From JAEUKA01 sp044228505 (GTDB lineage Bacteria > Myxococcota_A > Polyangia > Palsa-1104 > JAEUJZ01), in NCBI GenBank assembly GCA_044228505.1, contig JBGAUT010000006.1, positions 1 through 64,000 of the forward strand: a stretch of 64,000 bases of DNA, read 5' to 3'. Below are positions 26,624 to 36,164 of this stretch, one piece after another (within the stretch, counting starts at the first letter, position 1; every line of letters starts with the position of its first letter). Below the pieces are notes generated by a model that was not told the origin of the DNA, ran no database searches, and worked only from the letters and a program-made list of their open reading frames with translations. The translations under genes were made by a program, and so were the position numbers.

Positions 26624-26780
26624 AAGTTACAGACTTGGTCGATTGCTCGGCTCCAAGCGACCGAACCAGAGGAACTGCTTCGCGAACTGCATCGCCCGCG
26701 CAGAACGCCGAAGCTTTGTAAGTAGTTAAAAACGTGCTGTAAGTTACTCAATTTTTGGTCTATTCTCGGCTCCAAGGGGA
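26624..26780 (+). repeat. Two imperfect direct repeats upstream of a small lipoprotein gene
   Basis: Copy 1 (26624-26660) and copy 2 (26741-26780) share blocks AAGTTAC, TTGGTC, ATT and CTCGGCTCCAAG in the same order with near-equal spacing. Each also holds a CTTGG/TTTGG ... CCAAG inverted pair. Copy 1 begins three bases after the hslU stop and copy 2 ends five bases before the lipoprotein ATG. They could be paired operators or a duplicated leader. Confidence 0.7.
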
Positions 26781-26785
26781 GATTG

Positions 26786-27064
26786 ATGATGAGCTATCGT
26801 TCGCTTTGCGCCCTCGCCATTTGCCTGCTTGCTCTCGGCGGTTGTACGGAAACCAAGAAGGAGTGGCGCAAGGACGGCGTGCCCAAGGATGTCGTCAAGC
26901 GTCAGAAGGCACTGTGCGAATACAAGGCAGAGCTGGACGCGGGCTCACCGGCGGGACTTTCGGGCGACGCGAAGGAAGCGCGCAAGAACCAAGTCGGCAA
27001 GTTCACGGCGCTGTGCATGAGCGCGAACGGCTACAAAGAAGAAGAGATCACCGAGTATCAGTAG
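26786..27064 (+). CDS. Small lipoprotein
   Basis: A 92-residue protein with signal peptide MSYRSLCALAICLLALGGC and a clear lipobox (LGGC), then a Lys/Glu-rich mature part with two cysteines (ALCEYK, ALCMSANGY) that ends EEEITEYQ. GGGGAG lies upstream. TTG, ATG and ATG codons in tandem at 26783, 26786 and 26789 make the exact start uncertain. I recognise no family. Its 3' end overlaps the convergent DUF4105 gene by 17 bases. Confidence 0.75.
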   Translation: MMSYRSLCALAICLLALGGCTETKKEWRKDGVPKDVVKRQKALCEYKAELDAGSPAGLSGDAKEARKNQVGKFTALCMSANGYKEEEITEYQ

Positions 27065-28163
27065 TTCGCCGTCGGGCCTCCATCACAAGGACAGAGGCGA
27101 GTGGCAGCGCGACCAGGCCGCACAGTCCCCACAGCGGCTGCACCAGCACCCCCAGCAGCTTTCCCAGCACGACCAAGAGCAGTCCGCTCAAGCGGATTCG
27201 TCCATAGACTCGCTGCGCCTTGGGCACAAGCAGAAGCCAGTCGGTCGGCCACAGCACCAGCAGCGCCTCGTTGATGCGTAGCTCTGGCAGCTTGGCGACG
27301 AGCGCGAGCGACCACGGCAACAGCGCCAGCAGGGACAGCACCCCCAGCGACAGCACTTTCCCCGGTCGACCGCCGAGCCAAGCCAGCAGGAGCAGCCCAA
27401 GCCCGGTCGCAAGCCACAGCAGAAGCGGCGACACGGTGGACTGAGGCGGCAAGGGGGCGGCTCGGGAATAGACCACCTCCGGCAGGGCGTGGAGATGGCT
27501 GTGTAGCTCGGCGCGGAGCACCTCGGGCAAGAACATGCTGTCCCAACCGCTGATCGGTGCATCGACCCGGCGACCGAGCACAGCCTGCTGCAAAGCGAGC
27601 AACACCGGCGAGGTGGCAAAGCCATCGACGACTCGGCTGCGCAGCGGCGGCTGATCAGCGATTTGATTGGGTCGATGGAGCAAGCCGCCGGTCACCTCGT
27701 CGATGAGATCGCGAATCCGTGTGGTGCAGTTGTCGTCGAAGTGGCGGTAGTTGTAGAGCGTCTGCTCGGGTCGATCGGCTTTGTGCAGCGCGGACGAAAG
27801 CGCCGCAGTCTGGGATGGGGAAAGCGGCAGCCTCTGCCGATACACGGTGCGATCCTCGTGGTGATAGATCGCCATCATGCGAGGCTGGCTCACCACCGAC
27901 ACCCAGAACTGGCCGTGGCCGCGCAGAACGCCCCAGGTGAGCGGTCCCGGCGTCGAAAAGTCGGCGGTCCCGTAGTTGTAGCAGCGTCCGAGTGGGCTTT
28001 CCTCATCGGTGACGCAGATGGCGGCGTGTCCAAAGCGCGAAAACAGGTCGTCGCCGGGCCCCATCGTGTAGACGTCGATCTGCGCCGCTGCCGCAGCACT
28101 GAGGGGAGTCAAACAGCCCAGCATTGCCAGGATCACCAGCCAAAAGCACCACCGCTGCCGCAT
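27048..28163 (-). CDS. DUF4105/Lnb-like membrane protein
   Basis: A 371-residue protein with a signal peptide or N-terminal anchor (residues ~5-27), a periplasmic domain and four to five helices in the C-terminal third. The periplasmic domain has the DUF4105/Lnb signature: DDLFSRFGHAAIC with His46, CYNYGTADF, and NYRHFDDNCTT with Cys146. His and Cys are the catalytic pair of the lipoprotein intramolecular transacylase (Lnb) family, which moves an acyl chain to the N-terminal Cys of lipoproteins. In a Gram-negative this would act beside or instead of Lnt; that role is inferred. GTG/TTG starts were not needed. Confidence 0.8.
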   Translation of the reverse strand: MRQRWCFWLVILAMLGCLTPLSAAAAAQIDVYTMGPGDDLFSRFGHAAICVTDEESPLGRCYNYGTADFSTPGPLTWGVLRGHGQFWVSVVSQPRMMAIYHHEDRTVYRQRLPLSPSQTAALSSALHKADRPEQTLYNYRHFDDNCTTRIRDLIDEVTGGLLHRPNQIADQPPLRSRVVDGFATSPVLLALQQAVLGRRVDAPISGWDSMFLPEVLRAELHSHLHALPEVVYSRAAPLPPQSTVSPLLLWLATGLGLLLLAWLGGRPGKVLSLGVLSLLALLPWSLALVAKLPELRINEALLVLWPTDWLLLVPKAQRVYGRIRLSGLLLVVLGKLLGVLVQPLWGLCGLVALPLASVLVMEARRRTTDTR

Positions 28164-28284
28164 CTTGCCGATCTTGGCAGGGGTGCAGCGCTTCGAGCAA
28201 GGGAACGAGTGGGCTGATGCACGTCGCTGCGTCGCGCAACCGCTTTCCCTTTTGTCAAAAGTCGCGCTATGAAGCGTGCGCTCG

Positions 28285-29877
28285 ATGCTGTTTACCGTTC
28301 TTCCTTATAGTGAGCTGACTTCGCCCGAAGGGCAGCAGCCGTCCTCGGACATTCCACCACCGAATGGTCCGGCTCCGTCGCGGGCGTGGCGACTGTCCGT
28401 GCTGGCGCTGTCGATCTTGCTGATCGCGTCATCGCTGGCCATTGCGGTGTCGGCGGTGGTGGTGTCGCGTCGCCATGCCAAAGACGTTGTGCCGGGGATT
28501 GTCCTGGGGGGCTTTGGAGCGCTCGGTGATCAACCGCTCGGGCTGATTCCGATCGACGAGCTCCCGAAGCGCGTTCATGAGCTGGGCGAGCGTTTTTTGG
28601 ACCAGCGGGTGCGGCTTCTGATCGGCCAGGACAAGTCGTCCGCGCAGCTCCGTGAACTGGGCATGCGGGTCGATGAGGAAGCGATGCTGCGGGACTGTAG
28701 GAGTCTCGGACACAGCGGAGAACCGCTGGCAGATCTGACGAGCTATCTGCGTGGTCGTCGATCGGGTTATCGCTTGCAGTTTGCGGTCAGCCTCGATGTG
28801 AGTAAGTCGCATCAGTTCTTGATCGAGCTCAAAGATGCCGTCGATCGAGTCGCTGTCGATGCGCGACTGGATTTGGAAAAACACACCATCGCCAAGGAGC
28901 GACCAGGCTACCTGTTGCGGGTCTTTGACTCACTGGTCAGCCTGGAATATATGGCGAGGACATTGTCGACGGGACAGGCGGTACCGGAGCTGCGTTTGGC
29001 GGTGGCTGAATCACAGCCCGAGGTGCGGAAAGAGAACCTGACCAAGCTGGATGTCTCGACGGTGCTGGCTTCGTGGGAAACGCGTTACTCGACAGCATCG
29101 ATTGACAGCGACCGGACCTACAACCTCAAGGTGGGGGCCGATAAGTTAAATGGCTTCGTGCTGCAACCTGGGCAGGTCTTTTCATTTAATGCTGCCGTCG
29201 GAGATCGCACCGAAAAAGAAGGCTATCGGGTCGCACCGGTGATCTCGGGCGGAGAGCTGATCGATGGGTTGGCTGGCGGCATGTGTCAGATCGCTTCAAC
29301 GCTGCACGCAGCGGCGTTTTTCGCGGGGCTGGAGATCGTCCGTTCGACGCCACACTCGCGACCGAGCACCTACATCCCGATGGGACTCGATTCGACGGTG
29401 GTGTACCCGTCGGTGGACCTCAAGCTCAGAAACCCGTTCGACTTCCCGGTAGTCATTCACTTCGTCGTCCACCAGGGCGTGGTTCGCGTCGAGCTACTCG
29501 GCAAAGAGCGTGTCTTCAAGGTCGCTTTCGAGCGCGAGATCCTCGTCGAGACTCCATTCCCCACTGTCACCAGGCCCGACCCCGAGATGCCAACCGGGCA
29601 ACAGTTCATCGACCAGGACGGATACCCCGGTTACCGAATCAAGCGCCGTCGCTACATCTTCAAGGGCCAGTGGAAGACCGATGCCAAAGACGAAAATCGC
29701 GGCAACCCCGATGAGCTGATCAGCAAGCGAGAGTGGGACATTGGCTATCCGGCGACCACGCAGATTGTCCGCGTCGGCACCGGTTCCCCCAAGCTGCCCA
29801 AGAAGCCGCCGCCGCCCTCTCACCGCATTCCTCCGCTACCGGCGTGGGCCAAGCCACTGTGGGTGATTCAGCGCTAG
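28285..29877 (+). CDS. VanW family membrane-anchored protein
   Basis: About 530 residues. One N-terminal transmembrane segment lies near residues 40-62, followed by a region with a pattern like the peptidoglycan-binding-4 module (residues ~75-225). A VanW domain spans about 265-400: NLKVGADKLNGFVLQPGQVF, VGDRTEKEGYRVAPV, GGMCQIASTLHAAAFFAGL and RPSTYIPMGLDSTVVYP. The C-terminal tail is Pro/Lys rich. VanW proteins are linked to the cell wall, but their reaction is unknown. A GTG at 28276 is an alternative start. The stop overlaps the convergent valS by four bases. Confidence 0.88.
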   Translation: MLFTVLPYSELTSPEGQQPSSDIPPPNGPAPSRAWRLSVLALSILLIASSLAIAVSAVVVSRRHAKDVVPGIVLGGFGALGDQPLGLIPIDELPKRVHELGERFLDQRVRLLIGQDKSSAQLRELGMRVDEEAMLRDCRSLGHSGEPLADLTSYLRGRRSGYRLQFAVSLDVSKSHQFLIELKDAVDRVAVDARLDLEKHTIAKERPGYLLRVFDSLVSLEYMARTLSTGQAVPELRLAVAESQPEVRKENLTKLDVSTVLASWETRYSTASIDSDRTYNLKVGADKLNGFVLQPGQVFSFNAAVGDRTEKEGYRVAPVISGGELIDGLAGGMCQIASTLHAAAFFAGLEIVRSTPHSRPSTYIPMGLDSTVVYPSVDLKLRNPFDFPVVIHFVVHQGVVRVELLGKERVFKVAFEREILVETPFPTVTRPDPEMPTGQQFIDQDGYPGYRIKRRRYIFKGQWKTDAKDENRGNPDELISKREWDIGYPATTQIVRVGTGSPKLPKKPPPPSHRIPPLPAWAKPLWVIQR

Positions 29878-32765
29878 TGCGCCATCGCCGCGATGGCTTT
29901 TTTGTGCTGTTGTAGCTCGCCGAGACGTTGGGTTAGCTCTTCGATGCGGGCGCGGTTTTGCTCGACGATTTCGGGCTTGGCACGGGCGACGAAGTCGGGG
30001 TTGGCCATCCGGCTTTGCACCGTTTGAAGTTCCTTGTCGACCTTCTGTGCGTCTTTTTCGAGTCGAGCCAGCTCTGCGGCCGCATCGATCAGTGTATCGG
30101 CGTGGAGCAGCAGCACCGTCATTGCGGGCACGATTTCGGCGATCGTGCCCTGGGTATTCGGCAGGTCTTCGACGACTTGGGATAGCTCGGCACGCGTCAT
30201 GCGTTCGATGGTGGCTTTGTTGTCGGACAGCACGGCTCGCAGTTCGGCATCGGTGCTCTTGATCGCGAACTCGATTTTGCTCGACTCGCTGCCCTCTTCG
30301 GCCTTCTGCGTCTTCAAGTTGTAGGTCGACTTGATGGTGCGGATTGCCTGGATCGCGGTTTGGACGAAGCCCATATTACGCTCTGCGGATGCATCTTTTA
30401 GTGAAGCATCTCCCGTTGGATAGAGCGTAATCATGATGCTCTGCGGGCTTCCCGAAGGACGAGGAAGACGGAGCCACAGCTCTTCGCTGATGAACGGAGT
30501 GATTGGATGAAGGAGACGCAGTGAAGTCTCCAGACACATCGTCAGCGTTCCCAGCGCCGCCCTTCTTTGCGTAGGCGTGGCTTGATCCGACAGGTTCGGC
30601 TTCGATAGCTCGATGTACCAATCACACAGCTCATTCCAGAAGAAGTGATACAGAGCCTGCGCACCATCGGAGAATTTGCTGGCCGCGAACGCCGCATCAA
30701 CCTCCTCGGTCACCGCCGTGAGTCGCGACAGAATGTACCGTTCAGCGAGTCCCAACTCGATCGGGGCCGAAGCCGGAGTGGATTCAGAGTCGAGCACTCC
30801 GCGCTGATGAAGCAGCGTCTCGCGGAATGCGCCGAGCGCCTCAAACTCGCTGTCTTCGACGTTCATCAAAAAGAAGCGTGTCGCACTCCAAATTTTGTTC
30901 ATGAAGTGGCGATAGCCGTCGATACGAGGCACCGATAGCCGGATGTTGCGGCCCTGTGCGCCCATTACCAGTAGGAAGAAGCGCAGCGCATCGGCACCCT
31001 GACGAGGGAAACCGTTTGGATAGGCCGCCGCTGCCGAAGGGAAGGCCTTTTTGAACTTCGCAAGCGACTCGTCGACTTCCTTTTTGGTCGGTGTCTTGTC
31101 CTTGCCAAAGCCCAGCACCTCTTCCATTTTCGCGCCGTAGACTAGGTGCAATGGGTCGAGGACGTTGCCCTTGACCTTGGACATCTTTTCGCCGTTTTCA
31201 TCGACGACCAGCGCGTGAAGGAGCACGGTTCGGAACGGCACTTTCTTCATAAAGTGCAGCCCCATCATCATCATGCGGGCAACCCAGAAGAACAGGATGT
31301 CGTGTCCGGTCTCCATCACCGAGGTGGGATAGAACGTCTTCAGATCGCGGGTCTGATCGGGCCAGCCCAAGGTCGAAAACGGCCACAACGCAGACGAGAA
31401 CCAAGTGTCGAGCACGTCATCGTCTTGCTTGAGATCGGTGCGTCCGGCGCGCTGGCAGGCTTCTTCGAAGGTTCGTGCGACGTAGACCTCGCCTTGCGGG
31501 TCGTACCAGGCGGGAATCCGATGTCCCCACCACAGTTGCCGAGAGATACACCAGTCTCGGATGTTGCGCATCCAGCGGAAGTAGTCGTCGGTGTAGTGCT
31601 CGGGAACGAAGCGAGTCTTGCCTTGCTCGACCGCCTCGATCGCGGGTTTGGCGAGCGGCTCGGTCTTCACAAACCACTGGAGCGACAGCATCGGCTCGAT
31701 CACCGTGTCGCAGCGCTGACAGCGGCCGAGGTTCAGTTTGTGCGCTTTTTCCTCGACGAGCAGCCCGGCTTCCGTGAGTGCTTCCAGCACGGCCTTGCGC
31801 GACTCGGCGATGGTTAGCCCTCGGAATCGCTCCGGCGCGTTTTCATTGAGCTTCCCAGCCAGATCGAACACCGAGATCTGTTCCAGGTTGTGACGCAGTC
31901 CCGTTTCGAAATCGTTGAAGTCGTGACCCGGCGTGACCTTGACCGCACCCGTTCCAAACTCCATCGATACCAGCACCGGATCGGCGACGACCGGAATCGT
32001 GCGGTCGGTGAGCGGAACCTGGACGTGTTTGCCAATCAGGTGCGCAAAGCGCGGATCTTCGGGATGGACTGCCACTGCGGTGTCACCGAGCAGCGTCTCT
32101 GGTCTCGTCGTCGCCACCACCAATCGCTCGGTCGAACCGACTACGGGGTAGGCAATGTGCCACAGCTTGCCGTCGGTCTCTTCAGCTTCGACTTCTAGAT
32201 CGGACAGCGCGGTATAACAACGGGTACACCAGTTGATGAGCCGTCGTGCCCGATAGATCAGTCCATCCTCGAACAGTCGCACGAACGCTTCGATGACGGC
32301 GCGGGACAGTCCCTCGTCCATGGTGAAGCGACAGCGCTGCCAATCGAGCGAAAAGCCAAGGACACGCAGCTGCTCGATGATGCGGCTGCCGTACTTTTCC
32401 TTCCACTGCCAGACGCGAGCGGTGAACTCCTCACGGCCTAGGTCGTGACGGCTCTTGCCTTCCTCTTTGGCGAGCATTCGCTCGACGACGAGCTGGGTCG
32501 CAATACCGGCGTGATCGGTGCCCGGCAGCCACAGCGCATTATAGCCCTGCATGCGTCGCCACCGCGTCAGCACGTCTTGCACAACGTACATCGCGTGCCC
32601 CATGTGGAGCGAGCCGGTGACGTTCGGCGGCGGGATTACGATTGTGAAAGGGGTCTTCGGCGTCGTTGCTGAGGCGTGGAAATACCCTTCCGTTTCCCAC
32701 ACCTTGTACCACTTCGATTCGACCTCAGCCGGGTCGTAGGCCTTGGCCAGCGAGACTTCCTTCAT
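29874..32765 (-). CDS. valS: Valine--tRNA ligase
   Basis: A 963-residue class I aminoacyl-tRNA synthetase. The HIGH-type motif is SLHMGHAMYVV and the KMSKS-type motif is EKMSKVKGNVLDP. The editing (CP1) domain is present between them, and the C-terminal coiled coil LIDAAAELARLEKDAQKVDKE and following is typical of ValRS. The start at 32765 follows AAGGAAGC; the 32876 alternative adds 37 residues with no counterpart in the family. It converges on the VanW gene and is divergent from the TldD-like gene. Confidence 0.97.
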   Translation of the reverse strand: MKEVSLAKAYDPAEVESKWYKVWETEGYFHASATTPKTPFTIVIPPPNVTGSLHMGHAMYVVQDVLTRWRRMQGYNALWLPGTDHAGIATQLVVERMLAKEEGKSRHDLGREEFTARVWQWKEKYGSRIIEQLRVLGFSLDWQRCRFTMDEGLSRAVIEAFVRLFEDGLIYRARRLINWCTRCYTALSDLEVEAEETDGKLWHIAYPVVGSTERLVVATTRPETLLGDTAVAVHPEDPRFAHLIGKHVQVPLTDRTIPVVADPVLVSMEFGTGAVKVTPGHDFNDFETGLRHNLEQISVFDLAGKLNENAPERFRGLTIAESRKAVLEALTEAGLLVEEKAHKLNLGRCQRCDTVIEPMLSLQWFVKTEPLAKPAIEAVEQGKTRFVPEHYTDDYFRWMRNIRDWCISRQLWWGHRIPAWYDPQGEVYVARTFEEACQRAGRTDLKQDDDVLDTWFSSALWPFSTLGWPDQTRDLKTFYPTSVMETGHDILFFWVARMMMMGLHFMKKVPFRTVLLHALVVDENGEKMSKVKGNVLDPLHLVYGAKMEEVLGFGKDKTPTKKEVDESLAKFKKAFPSAAAAYPNGFPRQGADALRFFLLVMGAQGRNIRLSVPRIDGYRHFMNKIWSATRFFLMNVEDSEFEALGAFRETLLHQRGVLDSESTPASAPIELGLAERYILSRLTAVTEEVDAAFAASKFSDGAQALYHFFWNELCDWYIELSKPNLSDQATPTQRRAALGTLTMCLETSLRLLHPITPFISEELWLRLPRPSGSPQSIMITLYPTGDASLKDASAERNMGFVQTAIQAIRTIKSTYNLKTQKAEEGSESSKIEFAIKSTDAELRAVLSDNKATIERMTRAELSQVVEDLPNTQGTIAEIVPAMTVLLLHADTLIDAAAELARLEKDAQKVDKELQTVQSRMANPDFVARAKPEIVEQNRARIEELTQRLGELQQHKKAIAAMAH

Positions 32766-32876
32766 CACGAGCTTCCTTCGAGGAGAACTGGCACAGGCCA
32801 GCGGGGCTTTCTTATCACACGGGCTCGTCGTCTGCGGCAACTTTTCCGCCCGGTCCGGCCAAGTCGACGCTGACAA

Positions 32877-32905
32877 AGCGCAGCCTCGACGAGATGGGCT
32901 GCGCT
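32877..32905. promoter_or_regulatory. Inverted repeat between valS and tldD-like gene
   Basis: agcgcagcc at 32877-32885 is a perfect inverted match to ggctgcgct at 32897-32905, with 11 bases between. It lies in the divergent interval, 30 bases before the TldD-like start. It could be an operator or a leader hairpin; there is no T run, so it is not a terminator. Confidence 0.45.
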
Positions 32906-32934
32906 ATGATGCTGGTTGGATCACTACAAACTCG

Positions 32935-34779
32935 ATGACCATCGTCGCCAAATCCTATCGTTCCATCGTCGCTAATGTTCCCATGTTCCGTCGTCGGCTC
33001 ATCACCGCTGGCCTGCTCGGGATGACACTGATTCTGCCGGTCCGTTCGGTTCCGGCTGAGACGCTGCCGGTGCAAAAATCGACGGCCGGGCCGGCTACCC
33101 CAGCGATACCGCTGCCGATCCCAACGCCACCGGAAACCTCGCCGCTGCTGGCCGCGCTCAAGCAAGAGCTAGAACGGTCGATGAAGCGGTTGCGGCTGAA
33201 GGGTTACGAGGCCCCCTATTTTATTAGCTACACCCTGCGTGACATCGAGGAAGCCGAGGTCGTCGGCAAGCTTGGTGCGGTCTACAGTAAGGCCCGAGAT
33301 CATCGCCGAGTGCTTCACGTCGAGGTTCGCGTGGGTAGCTACGAGCTTGATAACACTTCGGCGGGTGAATCGGATGGCGATGCGGATCTGGCGCTCAGTC
33401 TTTCGGAGGTTTCGAAAGATGCGCCGCTCGAAGACAACTTGGAAGCACTGCGCGGCTCGCTGTGGCTGCTAACCGACCAAAAATACAAAGCGGCGCTGGC
33501 ATCCTATGCTCGCAAGCGCGCCCGAGGAGTGCGGGACGTCGAGCCCGAGGACAAGCTGCCAAGCTTTTCCAAAGAAAAGCCGACCAAGTTCGTCGGTGAG
33601 ATACCTCGCTACGATGTCGATTTGGAGCAGATGTCGGAGAGCGTACGAGTCGCCGGGGCAAGGCTCAAACAAGCGCCGGTTCTAGACGGAGAGATCAAGC
33701 TCAACGCGGATCGGGTGAGTCGTTACTTCGTCAGCAGTGAAGGGGCCGAGACCATCGAGCATCGCACCATTTTCGCAGCTCACCTGTCGGCGGAAGCTCG
33801 CGCCAAGGACGGCATGCTGCTGTCGAATGAGCGCGACTATTATGGACGTTCTGCGGATCAGCTTCCGACGGCCCAGGCGTTAGCGGCGGCGGTCGATGGG
33901 TTGGTTCGTGATTTGTCACTGCTCCAGTCGGCACCCGCTGCGGATCCTTACAACGGTCCGGCGATCTTGATGGAGGAAGCGGCCGGTGTGTTTTTCCACG
34001 AAACCATCGGTCACCGTCTCGAAGGAGAGCGCCAAGTCAGCGAGCAAGAAGGCCGCACGTTCAAGGGTCAAATCGGGCAGAAAGTGCTGCCCCTGTTTCT
34101 ATCGGTGCTCGATGATCCGACGCTGCAGTTTGTACAGGGTGGGATTCCGCTCAACGGCTTCTACCGCTTCGATGACGAGGGAGTGCCAGCGCGACCGGTG
34201 ACACTGATCGAAAAGGGCACCCTGCGTGATTACTTAAAATCGCGGACGCCAGTGCTCGGATCGTTGCGCTCGAACGGCCATGGCCGAGCCGAGGGCACCA
34301 ACGACCCGATCGGACGGATGGCCAACTTGGTGGTGAAGGCCGAAAAGACGGTGCCACTGGCGGAACTCAAGGCTCAGCTTCTCGCCGAGGTTCGTCGCCA
34401 AGGGAAGCCTTACGGCCTGATCATCCGCGACATCCTCGGCGGTTCGACGAACACGATGAACTTTGGCAGCCAAACCTTCCGAGGCCAGCCGACGATGGTG
34501 TACCGAGTCGATGCCAAGACCGGCGAAGAAACCCTGGTCCGTGGCGTCGAGATGGTCGGCACCCCGCTGTCGAGCGTCGCCAAGATTGTTGCCGCCTCGG
34601 ACACCATCGGTGTGTTCAATGGCTTTTGTGGTGCCGAGAGTGGCATGGCACCTGTCTCGACGGTTGCTCCAGCCGTGCTCTTTACCGAAATCGAGCTTCA
34701 GCGCGCTCAGCACGTCTCGGAAAGGCCGCCTATCCTGCCCCCACCGTGGCGCGACGAAGCTACAATTCCCCGCAAATAA
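32935..34779 (+). CDS. TldD/PmbA-family metallopeptidase with signal peptide
   Basis: About 614 residues. The zinc motif HETIGH is in VFFHETIGHRLEGERQ, and the TldD-type C-terminal core follows: DEGVPARPVTLIEKG, GRAEGTNDPIGRMANL and GGSTNTMNFGSQTFRG. Unlike cytoplasmic TldD, it has a signal peptide (MFRRRLITAGLLGMTLILP...) and a Pro-rich linker, then an extended N-terminal domain, so it is probably exported. An ATG at 32983 is the better start if only the signal is considered; 32935 adds 16 residues. The gene ends directly before the M18 aminopeptidase ATG. No TldE partner is nearby. Confidence 0.85.
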   Translation: MTIVAKSYRSIVANVPMFRRRLITAGLLGMTLILPVRSVPAETLPVQKSTAGPATPAIPLPIPTPPETSPLLAALKQELERSMKRLRLKGYEAPYFISYTLRDIEEAEVVGKLGAVYSKARDHRRVLHVEVRVGSYELDNTSAGESDGDADLALSLSEVSKDAPLEDNLEALRGSLWLLTDQKYKAALASYARKRARGVRDVEPEDKLPSFSKEKPTKFVGEIPRYDVDLEQMSESVRVAGARLKQAPVLDGEIKLNADRVSRYFVSSEGAETIEHRTIFAAHLSAEARAKDGMLLSNERDYYGRSADQLPTAQALAAAVDGLVRDLSLLQSAPAADPYNGPAILMEEAAGVFFHETIGHRLEGERQVSEQEGRTFKGQIGQKVLPLFLSVLDDPTLQFVQGGIPLNGFYRFDDEGVPARPVTLIEKGTLRDYLKSRTPVLGSLRSNGHGRAEGTNDPIGRMANLVVKAEKTVPLAELKAQLLAEVRRQGKPYGLIIRDILGGSTNTMNFGSQTFRGQPTMVYRVDAKTGEETLVRGVEMVGTPLSSVAKIVAASDTIGVFNGFCGAESGMAPVSTVAPAVLFTEIELQRAQHVSERPPILPPPWRDEATIPRK

Positions 34780-36153
34780 ATGAGTACGATCATGCCCGAT
34801 CCAACGTCCTCATCGCTGTCACTCGACCGCGATCCGAATCAGACCTGTACCGAGTTGCTTCGTTTTATCGACGAATCACCGACGCCCTATCACGCGGTGG
34901 CGAGCAGTGCAGCTCGGCTTTCTGCCGTCGGATTTTCTGCGGTTGCCACGAGTGCTGATTTTTCAGGGCTGGCACCGGGCGCATACTTTACGACTGCAGG
35001 GGACGGGACGTTGATCGCGTTTGTGCGGCCTCGGCGGCCTGTTCAGGGCTTTCGGATCGTGGGGGCGCACACCGATAGTCCAAACCTACGGTTAAAGCCA
35101 CGGGCGCTCTACGAGAAGGCCGGTTATCTGCAGCTCGGCGTCGAGGTCTACGGTGGCGTGCTGCTCAATAGTTGGCTCGATCGCGACCTGATCCTATCGG
35201 GACGGGTGATCGTCCGGGGAGACGATGAGCGATTGTCGACGCGCTTGATTAGGCTCAAGCAGCCGATTGTCCGAGTGCCGCAGCTCGCCATACACCTCGA
35301 TCGCGAAATCAGCGAAAAAGGCCTGCTGCTCAATCGCCAAGAACACATGGTCCCGATTCTGGGGCTTGGGGATCCCAAAAACCCGCGTTCGAACGGAGAC
35401 AGCGCGCTGCTGTCCGAGCTTTGTGCCCACGAGTTAGGACTCAGTCCAAAACAGATCGTGGGCTGGGAGCTGCATCTTCACGACAGCGTGCCAGCGACGC
35501 GGGCGGGTCTTGGCAACGAGCTGATTTTGGCCCCGCGGCTCGACAACCTGGCGATGTGTCACGCGGGACTGGAAGCGCTGCTGCGGACGTTTGGGAGCGA
35601 CGATGACAGTGGCTATGCGCAAGTGGTGGCACTGTTTGACCACGAAGAGGTCGGATCGAGCAGCGACCACGGTGCCCAGTCGGCGCTGTTGCCTCGAGTG
35701 CTCGAACGGCTGGTGCTATCGACGGGCGGGAGTCGCGAGACGTATCACCAAGCGCTCAGTCGTTCGCTGTGTGCCTCGACGGACATGGCCCATGCAGTGC
35801 ATCCCAACTACGCCGATCGTCACGAGGCGAACCACCGACCGGTACTCAACGGCGGGCCAGTCGTAAAGTACAACTCGCAGCAACGCTACGCGACATCATT
35901 ACCGACGGCAACCGCGATCTTTGAGCTGGGCAAACAGGCTGGCGTCGAGGTGCAGCAGTACGTCCATCGCACCGACCTCCCGTGTGGCAGCACCATCGGC
36001 CCGATTGTGTCGACGCTGCTGGGGATTCCGACGGTGGATCTCGGTAACCCGATGCTGAGCATGCACTCGGCACGAGAGATGGCCGGCGCTTCTGATCCTG
36101 AAAAGATGTCGCGGCTGCTCGCCCGTTTTTTGCTCAGCCGTGATGCCGTCTGA
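34780..36153 (+). CDS. apeB: M18-family aminopeptidase
   Basis: A 457-residue di-zinc aminopeptidase of the M18 (aspartyl aminopeptidase) family. Metal and catalytic motifs are clear: IVGAHTDSPNLRLKP, NSWLDRDLILSG, LFDHEEVGSSS and STDMAHAVHPNY. It removes N-terminal residues, often acidic, from peptides in the cytoplasm. The ATG follows the TldD-like stop with no gap (TAA-ATG), so the two peptidases form an operon. It ends 11 bases before the convergent GH57 gene. Confidence 0.94.
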   Translation: MSTIMPDPTSSSLSLDRDPNQTCTELLRFIDESPTPYHAVASSAARLSAVGFSAVATSADFSGLAPGAYFTTAGDGTLIAFVRPRRPVQGFRIVGAHTDSPNLRLKPRALYEKAGYLQLGVEVYGGVLLNSWLDRDLILSGRVIVRGDDERLSTRLIRLKQPIVRVPQLAIHLDREISEKGLLLNRQEHMVPILGLGDPKNPRSNGDSALLSELCAHELGLSPKQIVGWELHLHDSVPATRAGLGNELILAPRLDNLAMCHAGLEALLRTFGSDDDSGYAQVVALFDHEEVGSSSDHGAQSALLPRVLERLVLSTGGSRETYHQALSRSLCASTDMAHAVHPNYADRHEANHRPVLNGGPVVKYNSQQRYATSLPTATAIFELGKQAGVEVQQYVHRTDLPCGSTIGPIVSTLLGIPTVDLGNPMLSMHSAREMAGASDPEKMSRLLARFLLSRDAV

Positions 36154-36164
36154 GCCAATCTGTA

